The notes: generated by a model from the letters alone, not told the origin. A stretch of DNA of 64,000 nt from HGM12998 sp900756495 (GCA_958477305.1 CAUEFI010000018.1:1-64000), one strand, 5' to 3'; shown: positions 1 through 7,099, numbered from the stretch's first letter. Made by a program: numbers and translations.

Positions 1-2
1 TT

Positions 3-60
3 AATGATACCGCGACCACCGAGATCTACACTCTTTCCCGACACGACGCTCTTCCGATCT
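3..60 (+). other. Illumina P5/TruSeq universal adapter (contamination)
   Basis: Bases 3-60 match the 58-base Illumina P5 plus TruSeq read-1 adapter recalled from general knowledge, with two mismatches (near positions 13 and 42). It begins AATGATAC and ends GACGCTCTTCCGATCT. This is synthetic sequence left at a contig end. The bases immediately after it should not be assumed contiguous with the genome. Confidence 0.97.
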
Positions 61-124
61 AGGGCGCTGCCGGCAGACGGTTGGCCCCTTACCTAACGAT
101 TGAAGTAACAGCTTGGTTGGTAGT

Positions 125-186
125 GAAAGGCTCCCATTCTGTTGGACACCATTTTACCATGGTGTCCAACAGAATGGGAGCCTTTC
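125..186. repeat. Perfect 28-bp inverted repeat with 6-base loop
   Basis: Left arm 125-152 and right arm 159-186 are exact reverse complements around the loop TTTACC. It lies 43 bases beyond the stop codon of the minus-strand gene at 229, so it could be a terminator, but no T-tract follows on that strand. Because it is next to adapter sequence, a fold-back library artefact is also possible. Confidence 0.8.
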
Positions 187-228
187 ATTTCTATCAAAAA
201 GCGCTACGCCGGCCTTGTCAAATACTCG

Positions 229-1080
229 TTATTCAAAGGGGTCTTTCTTATACTCTTCACTCAGCGTATGAATATAATTTTCCAAGTCTGTGGTGGACAT
301 ATAGGAGATAAGTACCTTCTTTTCTTCTGAACTCAGTAACGAGTAAAGGCGTTTGCGCAAATTCAGATAGTCTTTCACCACGTGCGCCGTGTAAATACAG
401 CTGACCTGTACGGCAATCACCAAGAGCTGTTCTGCGCGAAAAAAGTTATTAAAAAGAGGATTGCGGTTTACAGAGCTGCTGCTTAAACCAAGCGGAAGGC
501 TGTGGACACTATTGGACAAAAGGTTGTAGATTGCAGATTCCATCTGCTCCTGCAAAATATGCGGAGATTCCATTTTAAAAGTCGCCTTTCGGCCGGACAG
601 CACTTGAGTCTGCTCATTCTGCGTGAGTTGAGTGAATGGGGAAAGCTTTTGAAAGCGCTCCTTTGCATCTTTTAAAAACCATTGATTAATCTGTGCATGA
701 AAGCACTCTTGTGAAAAGCCGAACTTTTTTGTAATATCAATTTCGTTGTAAATCTCATTCAGTACCATGGTTTCTACCCGAAATTCTATATTATCTAGTC
801 CGATTCCCCTTTGCGACATGTGAAAATAGAGGTTGGCAGTCTCCATGATGTTACGTGCCGCGCTGGCAACCAACGACACATCGAGTTCTTGAATTTGATC
901 TGAAACAATGCTGACCAGGAGCAGTATCGAGTGATCATGCAGTAAAATCTTCTCCAATAATTTCTCCAGCAGGATTGCACGTTGTGTCGTGGCATGTTTT
1001 ACAGCATGAATCACTGAAATCTTTTTGCTGAATGCGTAGAGCGTGCGCAGCCTTATAAGACTTTCTTGAACTGTACCCAT
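229..1080 (-). CDS. Hypothetical helical protein, 283 aa
   Basis: I do not recognise a family with confidence. The protein is predicted to be mostly alpha-helical and soluble, without a signal peptide or clear membrane span. A helix around residues 70-95 containing ARNIMETANLYFHM loosely recalls uncharacterised DUF5677-type helical proteins, but that is only a resemblance. It is the second gene of a likely two-gene unit: it starts 75 bases after the XRE regulator at 1156-1926 on the same strand. The GC content is visibly lower than in the housekeeping genes to the right, which suggests acquired DNA. An ATG start at 1080 is preceded by AAGGTGA. Its function is unknown; co-regulation with the XRE protein is inferred from spacing only. 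Confidence 0.6.
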   Translation of the reverse strand: MGTVQESLIRLRTLYAFSKKISVIHAVKHATTQRAILLEKLLEKILLHDHSILLLVSIVSDQIQELDVSLVASAARNIMETANLYFHMSQRGIGLDNIEFRVETMVLNEIYNEIDITKKFGFSQECFHAQINQWFLKDAKERFQKLSPFTQLTQNEQTQVLSGRKATFKMESPHILQEQMESAIYNLLSNSVHSLPLGLSSSSVNRNPLFNNFFRAEQLLVIAVQVSCIYTAHVVKDYLNLRKRLYSLLSSEEKKVLISYMSTTDLENYIHTLSEEYKKDPFE

Positions 1081-1155
1081 ATCATTTCACCTTAAACTGT
1101 TATTGTGAAGGTATGTCATATATCAAAACCGGCAGGCGATATTTACACTTTATTT

Positions 1156-1926
1156 CTAAAATTGTTCTTTGTTCCATTGGTTAAAATGGTACGGGTGGTC
1201 ATCCGGCAACCACCCATCCGTAAATAAACAAATAATCAGATCATCATCGCCGAAAAGTTCATATATCCATTCATCCCAGTGGTCATCATACTCTATGCCT
1301 TCAGCCACCATGTTTGGAGCCATGCTTTCAATCAGAAAACGCGCCTCTTCTACAATCAAGTACAGCGCCAATCCCTCTAATACGCTATGTGCTGTAAGTC
1401 TATCTCCCGAATGAGCAACCGCTTGAAGATGGAGGACTGTCGCCCGCAGCGCATACAAAAAATTGTAGTCGTATTGCATCAGGAATTGCGATGGCAGCGA
1501 TATTTCCAGCTGTGATACGGCCAATTGCCCGATGTGGGTCCCTTTTGGCATGGCAGACAAGGCATCCAAATCCTCTTGTATATAATCAAGCAGGATATCA
1601 CTGCCAATGACAAATGATATAGCAACAGTATCCCCAAACTCTTCCTTCATGCTTTGCGACCATGCTTTGTGGCTTTTGTACTCGTTAAAATCAAATGCAA
1701 CGCCTTCTTCCGCCCCCTCTCCCGGAAGGGTGCGCCAATTCAGCGCTTTGCAGATCCCCTTATATTTGTCCACTCGAATTGATTCTCCGGCTTCATAACG
1801 ACACCAGGTTTTTGTTCCAATCTCTGCTTTTGATGCAGCTTCTTCAATTGTGAGATTGAGTTCATGCCGTCTGCGCTTAATCGCTTCTGCAAGCTCAGGG
1901 CTGCCTTTAATCGATTTTTGGCCCAT
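1156..1926 (-). CDS. XRE-family transcriptional regulator with long C-terminal domain
   Basis: Residues about 10-65 form a Cro/C1-type helix-turn-helix: LAEAIKRRRHELNLTIEEAA, then a recognition-helix region IGTKTWCRYEAGESI. The remaining 190 residues are acidic and helical and match no family I know; such domains often sense a ligand or partner. The start ATG at 1926 has GGAGA upstream. A sigma-A-type promoter with small repeats lies immediately upstream (1976-2017), consistent with autoregulation. It precedes the unknown gene at 229-1080 on the same strand. Base composition is AT-richer than the rest of the window, suggesting an accessory origin. The HTH assignment is firm; targets and role are unknown. 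Confidence 0.8.
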   Translation of the reverse strand: MGQKSIKGSPELAEAIKRRRHELNLTIEEAASKAEIGTKTWCRYEAGESIRVDKYKGICKALNWRTLPGEGAEEGVAFDFNEYKSHKAWSQSMKEEFGDTVAISFVIGSDILLDYIQEDLDALSAMPKGTHIGQLAVSQLEISLPSQFLMQYDYNFLYALRATVLHLQAVAHSGDRLTAHSVLEGLALYLIVEEARFLIESMAPNMVAEGIEYDDHWDEWIYELFGDDDLIICLFTDGWLPDDHPYHFNQWNKEQF

Positions 1927-1975
1927 ATCTGTCTCCTTTCACACTCGCCAAATTATGACCAGTCACTATAACGTC

Positions 1976-2017
1976 ATTATGTCATATCATTGGATTTTGT
2001 CAAGAAAATTTTTCTTG
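1976..2017 (-). promoter_or_regulatory. Promoter and operator-like repeats of the XRE gene
   Basis: On the minus strand, TTGACA (1998-2003) is separated by 16 bases from CATAAT (1976-1981). A 17-base palindrome CAAGAAAA-T-TTTTCTTG covers 2001-2017 and overlaps the -35. On the plus strand GTCATTATGTCAT is a short direct repeat over the -10. Both are plausible operator elements for the XRE protein. Confidence 0.6.
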
Positions 2018-2081
2018 CCGGGCCAACAATGAGCAGCCCCAGATTGCACAGACAGCACAAATGTATATTTCATTTTTTCAT

Positions 2082-2128
2082 CACAAGGCCCCCTGTGTAG
2101 TCTGCTTTCCTACACAGGGGGCCTTGTG
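2082..2128. repeat. Perfect 19-bp stem-loop downstream of the PII gene
   Basis: Arms 2082-2100 and 2110-2128 are exact complements with a 9-base loop. It sits 57 bases beyond the stop of the minus-strand gene ending at 2186 and between that gene and the XRE promoter. There is no T-tract directly after the stem on either strand, so terminator function is likely but not canonical. Confidence 0.65.
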
Positions 2129-2185
2129 TCTGTTGTCCGTTTTTTCTGGTCCAGTTTACACCCGCATCTCCGTCCCTTTTCTCCT

Positions 2186-2908
2186 TTAAGCGCCGCTGTC
2201 CGGCTGAATCGGCGCCTGGAGACCCATCATATCGTCCACAGGCATGGAGAAGAGAATTCCCCGGGCCTCCGTGGTAATGCCAGCCGCCCGGTTGACGGCC
2301 AACATAATCTCCTGCTTCTGTGCCCTGGGCGTCAGAATGGCCACAATCTCCTTTTCCGGCTGAAGGGAAAAGCCCAGCAGATTCTCGCCGTCCTCATAGC
2401 CGACCCGGCGGGCATGGAGCGCAGTTCCGCCCCGTGCGCCCGCCGCCCGGGCGGCGTCCATCACAGTGTTCACGCTGCCGTGGTTCACCACCACCAGAAT
2501 CAAATCATATCGGACTGCCTCGCTCATGGCCTTCGCCTCCTTTTTGTTGTCTCCCGACTTCAGGTACTCCGGCTTGCACAGAATTTGCGGGGCCGGACCG
2601 CTGACACCCGACAGTGGAACGGTAAACAGGATACCCCGTCCCGGATGGGACAGGTGAAATTTTTGGTCGCTCTTGCGGATGATGTCCGGCACCCGGGACA
2701 CAGGCACCAGTGTCAGCACCAAATCCTTCTCTGTCTCAGACAGGCCAAAATAGTCCAATATCACGGAATTGGCAGTGCCCAGGCCCATACAGAGGTAATC
2801 GAAGTACAGGTGCTCCGACCGGTAGAGGTCCACCGCCGCCGCACCCCTGCCGCGGTCCACAATGGTTACCAGGAGCTTGAGCCGCTCCAGCGCTTTCAAA
2901 TCGCTCAC
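2186..2908 (-). CDS. PII-like regulator, tandem domains, partner of DUF1538 protein
   Basis: The C-terminal half (about residues 130-230) reads as a P-II signal-transduction domain: a beta strand YDLILVVVNHGS, a T-loop region around GGTALHARRVGYEDG, and a closing strand after KEIVAILTP. The N-terminal half (about 5-105) looks like a second, more divergent PII-type ferredoxin fold ending GRGILFTVPL, so the protein (240 aa) is about twice the usual 112-residue PII length. Its start overlaps the DUF1538 stop by four bases, so the two are translationally coupled. By analogy with PII control of AmtB, it probably binds the DUF1538 membrane protein in response to a nucleotide or metabolite; that is inference. 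Confidence 0.8.
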   Translation of the reverse strand: MSDLKALERLKLLVTIVDRGRGAAAVDLYRSEHLYFDYLCMGLGTANSVILDYFGLSETEKDLVLTLVPVSRVPDIIRKSDQKFHLSHPGRGILFTVPLSGVSGPAPQILCKPEYLKSGDNKKEAKAMSEAVRYDLILVVVNHGSVNTVMDAARAAGARGGTALHARRVGYEDGENLLGFSLQPEKEIVAILTPRAQKQEIMLAVNRAAGITTEARGILFSMPVDDMMGLQAPIQPDSGA

Positions 2909-4440
2909 AGATCCACCTCCTCGGTGTAATCAATCACGTCATCCACAAAAACCAGCTCCTGCTCCTCCTCTGCGGTGACGTCACGGGTACTCCTCAGCTT
3001 GCGCTGATAGGCCAGTCCGAGAATCTGAATGGCGATCAGGGGCGTCATGGCCACCATGGCCACCACGCCGAAAGCCTCCAGCAGAATATTTCCGTCCAGC
3101 GCCTCGCACGCGCCCATGGCCAGCGGGAGGAGAAAGGTTGCCGTCATAGGGCCGGAGGCCACGCCGCCGGAGTCAAAAGCGATGGCCGTAAAGATCCTGG
3201 GCACCCGAAAGGTAAGCAGAAGGGCAATGGCATAGCCGGGCACCAGGAAGACGTAGATGGGGATACCCAGCAGTACCCGGAGCATGGCGATGCCGACCGA
3301 GACCGCCACGCCCAGGGACAGGGCCAGTCCAATGGCCTTTTGGGGGATAGCGCCGGCAGTCACGTCCTCCACCTGCTTGTTGAGCACATGGACGGCCGGC
3401 TCGGCGGCCACGATAAAGTAGCCGACCACCATGCCGATGGGCACCAGCACCCAGCTCTGGGGCAGCGCCGCAATGGTCTCACCCAAAAAATATCCGGCGG
3501 GCATAAAGCCCACGTTGGCCCCGGTCAGGAAGAGAACCAGCCCGATATAGGTGTAGACAATACCCACGATAATCTTAATGACAGAGCGCCGCTTGAGCCG
3601 GATGGATATGAGCTGGAAGGCCCCAAAAAAGAGGATAATGGGCAGCAGTCCCAGGGCAACCTCCTTCATATAATCGGGCAGGCCTTCAGCAAAAAGCCGT
3701 CCGGCGTCCTGGGAGGTAAACACCTGCGGAATTGCAAAGGGCGTATAGGCCACCTCGGTGGAGTGGTAGCAGAGCCCCAGGATCATGACGGCCAGAATCG
3801 GCCCCACGCTGCACATGGCCACCATGCCGAAGTTGTCCTCGTCCTTCCCCTTGATAACCGCCATGCCGACACACAGGGACATGATAAAGGGGACGGTGAT
3901 AGGCCCCGTCGTGACGCCGCCCGAGTCAAAGGCCACAGCCAGGAACTCGTTGGGCACAAAAATGGACAGGATAAAGACCAGGATGTACAGCGCAATCAGC
4001 GTCAGATGGAGCGGCAGGTTAAATCGGGCGCGCAGCATGGAGAGCACCAGAAATACACCCACGCCGGCCGCCACAGTGAGGATAATCACAAGATTGGGCA
4101 CCGCAGGGACCTGCTGAGCCAGGACCTGAAGATCGGGCTCCGCAATCGTGACCACAAAGCCGATGAAAAAGCAGATCACAGCCACAAGGGAAAGCTTCCC
4201 TTTCCCTCCCAGCTTGCGGCCCATCTGTTCGCCCATGGGCATCATGGCGATATCGGCTCCCAGGGAAAAGAAACCCATGCCCACAATCAGCATGGCCGCA
4301 CCCAGCAGGAAAATCATCAGCGTACCAATTGGCATCGGGGCCAGCGTGAAGCTGAGGATCAGCACAATCACTGTGATTGGCAGAACCGAGGTCAGCGCCT
4401 CTGATATTTTTTCCTTCAATTTTTTTCGCAAATACGTCAC
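2905..4440 (-). CDS. DUF1538 family membrane protein
   Basis: This 511-residue hydrophobic protein has about 12 membrane spans in two homologous halves; the repeated signature AFDSGGVTTGP (first half) and AFDSGGVASGP (second half) marks the two copies. DUF1538 proteins are thought to be transporters or channels, and are commonly coupled to a PII-like gene, as here. The gene ends by overlapping that partner by four bases. The start is uncertain: the GTG at 4440 sits too close to GAGGAGAG, whereas a TTG three codons in (4431) has better spacing. A long AT-rich palindrome lies upstream at 4499-4563. The substrate is unknown. Confidence 0.88.
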   Translation of the reverse strand: MTYLRKKLKEKISEALTSVLPITVIVLILSFTLAPMPIGTLMIFLLGAAMLIVGMGFFSLGADIAMMPMGEQMGRKLGGKGKLSLVAVICFFIGFVVTIAEPDLQVLAQQVPAVPNLVIILTVAAGVGVFLVLSMLRARFNLPLHLTLIALYILVFILSIFVPNEFLAVAFDSGGVTTGPITVPFIMSLCVGMAVIKGKDEDNFGMVAMCSVGPILAVMILGLCYHSTEVAYTPFAIPQVFTSQDAGRLFAEGLPDYMKEVALGLLPIILFFGAFQLISIRLKRRSVIKIIVGIVYTYIGLVLFLTGANVGFMPAGYFLGETIAALPQSWVLVPIGMVVGYFIVAAEPAVHVLNKQVEDVTAGAIPQKAIGLALSLGVAVSVGIAMLRVLLGIPIYVFLVPGYAIALLLTFRVPRIFTAIAFDSGGVASGPMTATFLLPLAMGACEALDGNILLEAFGVVAMVAMTPLIAIQILGLAYQRKLRSTRDVTAEEEQELVFVDDVIDYTEEVDL

Positions 4441-4498
4441 CTCTCCTCATGATAAGAACTATATTTTCTGTTCTATATTATCTTAACATATTCTTTAT

Positions 4499-4563
4499 AT
4501 AACTGAAATTGCTGAATTGTAAAGATTGCGTTACAATTTTTACAATTCAGCAATTTCAGTTAT
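4499..4563. repeat. Perfect 25-bp AT-rich inverted repeat upstream of DUF1538
   Basis: Arms 4499-4523 and 4539-4563 are exact complements with a 15-base loop; inside it TTGTAA and TTACAA form a second dyad. It lies about 60 bases upstream of the DUF1538 start in a 360-base stretch (4441-4802) without a recognisable gene other than these structures. It could be an operator, a transcript 5' hairpin or a small mobile-element relic. Confidence 0.75.
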
Positions 4564-4664
4564 GAACCCCGTCCTGGCGCACAGCTCATGATCGAGCCGG
4601 CAGCGCGCCGGAACGCGCCGGAGGTCCAGCCTACAGACAGGCAAATATGACATATGCAGTACAG

Positions 4665-4706
4665 ACGCCCGGAATGGAGCACAGCCGCCATTCCGGGCGT
4701 TTCTTC
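4665..4706 (+). terminator. Terminator-like hairpin before the 66-aa gene
   Basis: ACGCCCGGAATGG at 4665-4677 pairs exactly with CCATTCCGGGCGT at 4688-4700 across a 10-base loop, followed by TTCTTCC. On the plus strand it resembles a weak intrinsic terminator or attenuator about 100 bases upstream of the small gene at 4803. No plus-strand gene lies before it. Confidence 0.5.
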
Positions 4707-4802
4707 CGCCCGCTTGTCTTTCACGTCCAACAGGCAACTTCACAACGCTCTGAAAGGTTTTCCCGGTTTTGCGCATAATAGAGGCGAAAGGAGTGTATAT
4801 CA

Positions 4803-5003
4803 GTGGACACCTTTAATCCGATGGTCAATCTGCCGATGGGCTTCGGCATGGCCCTTGCCCAAGACCTGAACGCCATGGAGCACTTCGCCTCCCTGTCCGC
4901 CGACGAGCAGCGGCGCATCATCGACCACACCCACACCATCAATTCCAAGAGCGAGATGCAGTCCTTCGTCCGCTCCCTCACGGGTGGACAGTACGATTTT
5001 TAG
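4803..5003 (+). CDS. Conserved small hypothetical protein, 66 aa
   Basis: The small soluble protein begins with a hydrophobic glycine/methionine-rich stretch (NLPMGFGMALAQ), followed by an amphipathic helical segment (LSADEQRRIIDHTHTINS) and a tail SFVRSLTGGQYDF. I recall similar uncharacterised short proteins in gut Clostridia but cannot name a family. The start is GTG at 4803, chosen because AAAGGAG lies nine bases upstream and no ATG in frame has a ribosome site. It stands alone between a terminator-like hairpin and the convergent aldo/keto reductase gene. Coding status rests on the ribosome site, codon use and the protein-like composition. Confidence 0.65.
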   Translation: MDTFNPMVNLPMGFGMALAQDLNAMEHFASLSADEQRRIIDHTHTINSKSEMQSFVRSLTGGQYDF

Positions 5004-5030
5004 CCGGCCGGGGCCCCCTGGGCCCCTTAC

Positions 5031-6167
5031 TTAGCAGGGTCTGGGGACGGCGTCCAACTCTGCCTGAGCCCTGGCCAGATCAGCACGGACGGCAATATGC
5101 TGGGGACAGACCTCCTCGCATCTGCCGCAGCCCACGCAGTGCTTGGCTTTCTCCGCATCCTCCATCAGCTCATTCCACTTCCGCCAGGCCGCGCTGCCGT
5201 TCCGGCTCTTGGCCGCCAGATTCCAGAGCGCAAAATTTTCAGGTATATCCACCCCCGCAGGGCAGGGCATGCAGTATTTGCAGCCGGTACAGCCGTTATT
5301 GACCCGCCCCCGGAGCTGTTCCGCTATCCGCTCCAGCAGGGCCCGTTCACCGGCGGCCAGCGGACGAAATGCCTCAAAGGTAGCCAGATTGTCCTCCACC
5401 TGCTCCATGGTGCTCATACCGCTGAGTACCGTCAGCACACCGGGCAGCGCCCCTACCCAGCGCAGCGCCCAGGAGGCGGCGGACCGCCCCGGTGCAGCGG
5501 CCTTCAGCGCCTCTTCCAGATCCTCGGGCAAAGCGGCCAGCAGCCCGCCCTTTACCGGCTCCATAATGACCACAGGAACCCCCTGAGCGGCAGCCAGCTC
5601 ATACCCCTTCATTCCCGCCTGTTCGTCCCGATCCAAGTAGTTGAGCTGGATCTGGCAGAAATCCCACTGGTGGTGAGAGAGGATCTCCTCAAAGGCGGGG
5701 TACGTATCATGAAAAGAGAAGCCAAACCGGCGGATCCGCCCCTGCCGCTGCAGGTCAAGACACCAGTCCACCACCCCCAGCTCGGCCATTTTGCGGAAGC
5801 GGTCCCTGTTCAGCGTATGGAGCAGGTAGAAGTCGATGTAGCCGGTCTTGAGCCGGGCAAGCTGCTCTTCAAAAAAGGCCTTGGCATCCTCCAGAGTTTC
5901 CACCTTAAAGGTGGGCAGCTTGGTGGCCACATAGTAGCTCTCCCGCTCCCATGTGGGCAGGATCTCCCCCAGGAAGACCTCGCTGTCCCCACCAGTGTAG
6001 TTCCAGGCGGTATCAAAATAGTTGACACCAGCCCGCCTCGCCCGCTCCAGCAGTGCCCGGGCTGGTTCCCGTTCTATGGTTCCATCCTCCCGCAGCGGCA
6101 GACGCATGCAGCCAAACCCCAGCAGCGATGTCCGCGCACTCAGTGCAGTGTATTCACGGTATTCCAT
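5031..6167 (-). CDS. Aldo/keto reductase with C-terminal 4Fe-4S domain
   Basis: Residues 1-280 are an aldo/keto reductase barrel: LGFGCMRLPL at the N terminus, GVNYFDTAWNY with the catalytic Asp and Tyr, YVATKLP with the Lys, and IDFYLLHTLN with the His. Residues about 290-370 add a ferredoxin-like segment with CTGCKYCMPCPAGVDI and HCVGCGRCEEVCPQHI, enough cysteines for two clusters. This fused architecture is common in anaerobes, annotated as aldo/keto reductase or 'oxidoreductase of aldo/keto family'. It probably reduces an unknown carbonyl with NAD(P)H; the role of the clusters is not established. The ATG at 6167 follows GAGGAGG. It is transcribed alone, convergent with the 66-aa gene. Confidence 0.92.
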   Translation of the reverse strand: MEYREYTALSARTSLLGFGCMRLPLREDGTIEREPARALLERARRAGVNYFDTAWNYTGGDSEVFLGEILPTWERESYYVATKLPTFKVETLEDAKAFFEEQLARLKTGYIDFYLLHTLNRDRFRKMAELGVVDWCLDLQRQGRIRRFGFSFHDTYPAFEEILSHHQWDFCQIQLNYLDRDEQAGMKGYELAAAQGVPVVIMEPVKGGLLAALPEDLEEALKAAAPGRSAASWALRWVGALPGVLTVLSGMSTMEQVEDNLATFEAFRPLAAGERALLERIAEQLRGRVNNGCTGCKYCMPCPAGVDIPENFALWNLAAKSRNGSAAWRKWNELMEDAEKAKHCVGCGRCEEVCPQHIAVRADLARAQAELDAVPRPC

Positions 6168-6262
6168 AAAACTTCCTCCTCTTGTTTGCCTGAGGATATC
6201 ATATCACACTTTTCGCACCCCTGGGACCTCTTTTTCATAAAGTATTGGGAGGAGGTGGCAAA

Positions 6263-6466
6263 ATGTCAGGTAGCTGTATTCCCTCCGGAGAATTGCTGCT
6301 GGCAGTCGCGGCGCTGGTGTCCATCCAGATGTCTCAAGGGCGCAGCACAGATGAAATCGCACTGCTGGCCGCCTTTTTCACAGCCCTGGGCGACAATCTG
6401 GCTCTGATTGCCACCCGGCGCGACATCGCCTCAGAGGCGAAAAACGACTGTAAAGGAGGGCTGTGA
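6263..6466 (+). CDS. DUF6774-like small protein
   Basis: The first 50 residues have the pattern of DUF6774 proteins, small Clostridia proteins with a hydrophobic helix, a STDEIALLAAFFTALGDNLALI motif region and no assigned function. The last 18 residues, starting ATRRDIASEAKNDCKG, are encoded by a 48-bp sequence repeated at 7013-7060. The start is ATG 6263, six codons inside the longest frame, because GGAGGAGG lies just upstream of it. It is followed in another frame by a phage-like fragment. The gene seems intact, but its 3' end may be a recombination or attachment site. Confidence 0.65.
   Translation: MSGSCIPSGELLLAVAALVSIQMSQGRSTDEIALLAAFFTALGDNLALIATRRDIASEAKNDCKGGL
6410..6457 (+). repeat. 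48-bp direct repeat, left copy
   Basis: It matches 7013-7060 at 45 of 48 positions; both copies end CGAAAAACGACTGTAAAGGA. The two copies bound about 555 bp carrying phage-like fragments and a small membrane gene. In both places the repeat is read in the same frame as the end of an ORF (ATRRxIxxEAKNDCKG). Possible attL/attR-type remnants or duplicated gene ends. Confidence 0.8.
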
Positions 6467-6596
6467 TGGGAAACTGGATCTGGCATATTACCTGTTCCAC
6501 CACCACTGGACGCCGGAGATGTACAGCGGCATGGGACAGGGGGGCCGGGATCTAACGCTGGCGTTCGTCCTCCATGAGCTGGAAACAGGGGCATGA
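6462..6596 (+). pseudogene. Phage tail-protein fragment (remnant)
   Basis: The frame here encodes about 43 residues beginning DGKLDLAYYLFHHHWTPEMY and ending LHELETGA. The segment YYLFHHHWTPEMYSGMGQG resembles short proteins encoded just before tape-measure genes in tailed phages of Firmicutes (tail-assembly chaperone region). There is no usable start codon: the only upstream start is TTG 6408 inside the DUF6774-like gene with no ribosome site. Expression by frameshift from that gene cannot be excluded, but a decayed fragment is simpler, since a tape-measure N terminus is also found nearby at 6893. Confidence 0.5.
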
Positions 6597-6620
6597 AAAA
6601 AGCCGCCCCAGCGGGGCGGC
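6596..6620 (-). terminator. Intrinsic terminator of the small membrane gene
   Basis: On the minus strand GCCGCCCC-GCT-GGGGCGGC (6620 to 6602) is followed by six T residues (6601 to 6596). It lies three bases beyond the stop of the gene at 6624-6827. Confidence 0.88.
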
Positions 6621-6623
6621 GGG

Positions 6624-6827
6624 TTAGAGTTCGGCGGCGCCGGCCCAGACGAGCAGGGCGGCCATCACGCCGGCCGCGATGAAAAAGAACACGCACAGGG
6701 CGGTTATGGGTAACTCCGGCGTAAAACGGCTCACGCAGAGCAGGACAGTTGCGATCACGATGCCGAATACCACACAGAAGACCCACAAAAACCGCATATC
6801 CCAGAGCTGTTTTCGAAATTTATCCAC
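6624..6827 (-). CDS. Small two-span membrane protein, 67 aa
   Basis: The product has two hydrophobic helices (about residues 13-31 and 38-60), separated by SRFTPELPI, and a short charged N terminus MDKFRKQLWDMR. I do not recognise a family. The start is GTG 6827, chosen because AAAGGTGG lies eight bases upstream and a consensus promoter ends just before it; the longer frame would start upstream of the predicted transcript. It has its own terminator, so it forms a complete monocistronic unit embedded between phage remnants on the opposite strand, perhaps a cargo or lysogeny-type gene. Confidence 0.7.
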   Translation of the reverse strand: MDKFRKQLWDMRFLWVFCVVFGIVIATVLLCVSRFTPELPITALCVFFFIAAGVMAALLVWAGAAEL

Positions 6828-6851
6828 AGGCGTTACCACCTTTCTTATCTC

Positions 6852-6879
6852 ATTATACAAAAAAATTCCAATTTGTCAA
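6852..6879 (-). promoter_or_regulatory. Promoter of the small membrane gene
   Basis: On the minus strand TTGACA (6874-6879) and TATAAT (6852-6857) are both perfect consensus hexamers with a 16-base spacer. Transcription should start near 6845, a few bases upstream of the ribosome site. Confidence 0.85.
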
Positions 6880-6892
6880 GGAGGCGAGGCCA

Positions 6893-7099
6893 ATGCCGGA
6901 AGAGATCGGCATTGTCATGACGCTGTACGATCGGGTGAGCCCCACGCTGAAGGCCATCGCAGGCAACAACAGGGCGTTTGACAAGACGCTGGACGACGCC
7001 ATCCGGGAGCAGGCCACCCGGCGCGGCATCGTCGCAGAGGCGAAAAACGACTGTAAAGGATCGGTAAAATCGATTGATATTCCCGGTGGAAGTGTGTAA
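6893..7099 (+). pseudogene. Tape-measure protein N-terminal fragment (prophage remnant)
   Basis: The first 45 residues (MPEEIGIVMTLYDRVSPTLK, then AIAGNNRAFDKTLDDAIREQ) have the typical opening of a tailed-phage tape-measure protein of Firmicutes, which would normally run to several hundred residues. Here it is cut after AIREQ and joined in frame to ATRRGIVAEAKNDCKG, the product of the 48-bp repeat, then 12 unrelated residues and a stop. A good ribosome site (AAGGAGG, eight bases before ATG 6893) remains. The simplest reading is a deletion that fused the phage gene to the repeat. Whether the 68-residue product is made is unknown. Confidence 0.65.
7013..7060 (+). repeat. 48-bp direct repeat, right copy
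   Basis: Partner of 6410-6457, three mismatches. It lies 75 bases before the ppx start codon and forms the 3' part of the truncated tape-measure frame. Confidence 0.8.

Noticed and set aside
3340..4404. Long plus-strand frame (354 codons) opposite the DUF1538 gene
   Set aside because: It is the complement of a conserved membrane-protein gene; the His/Asn/Gln-rich product and absence of a ribosome site mark it as a high-GC shadow.
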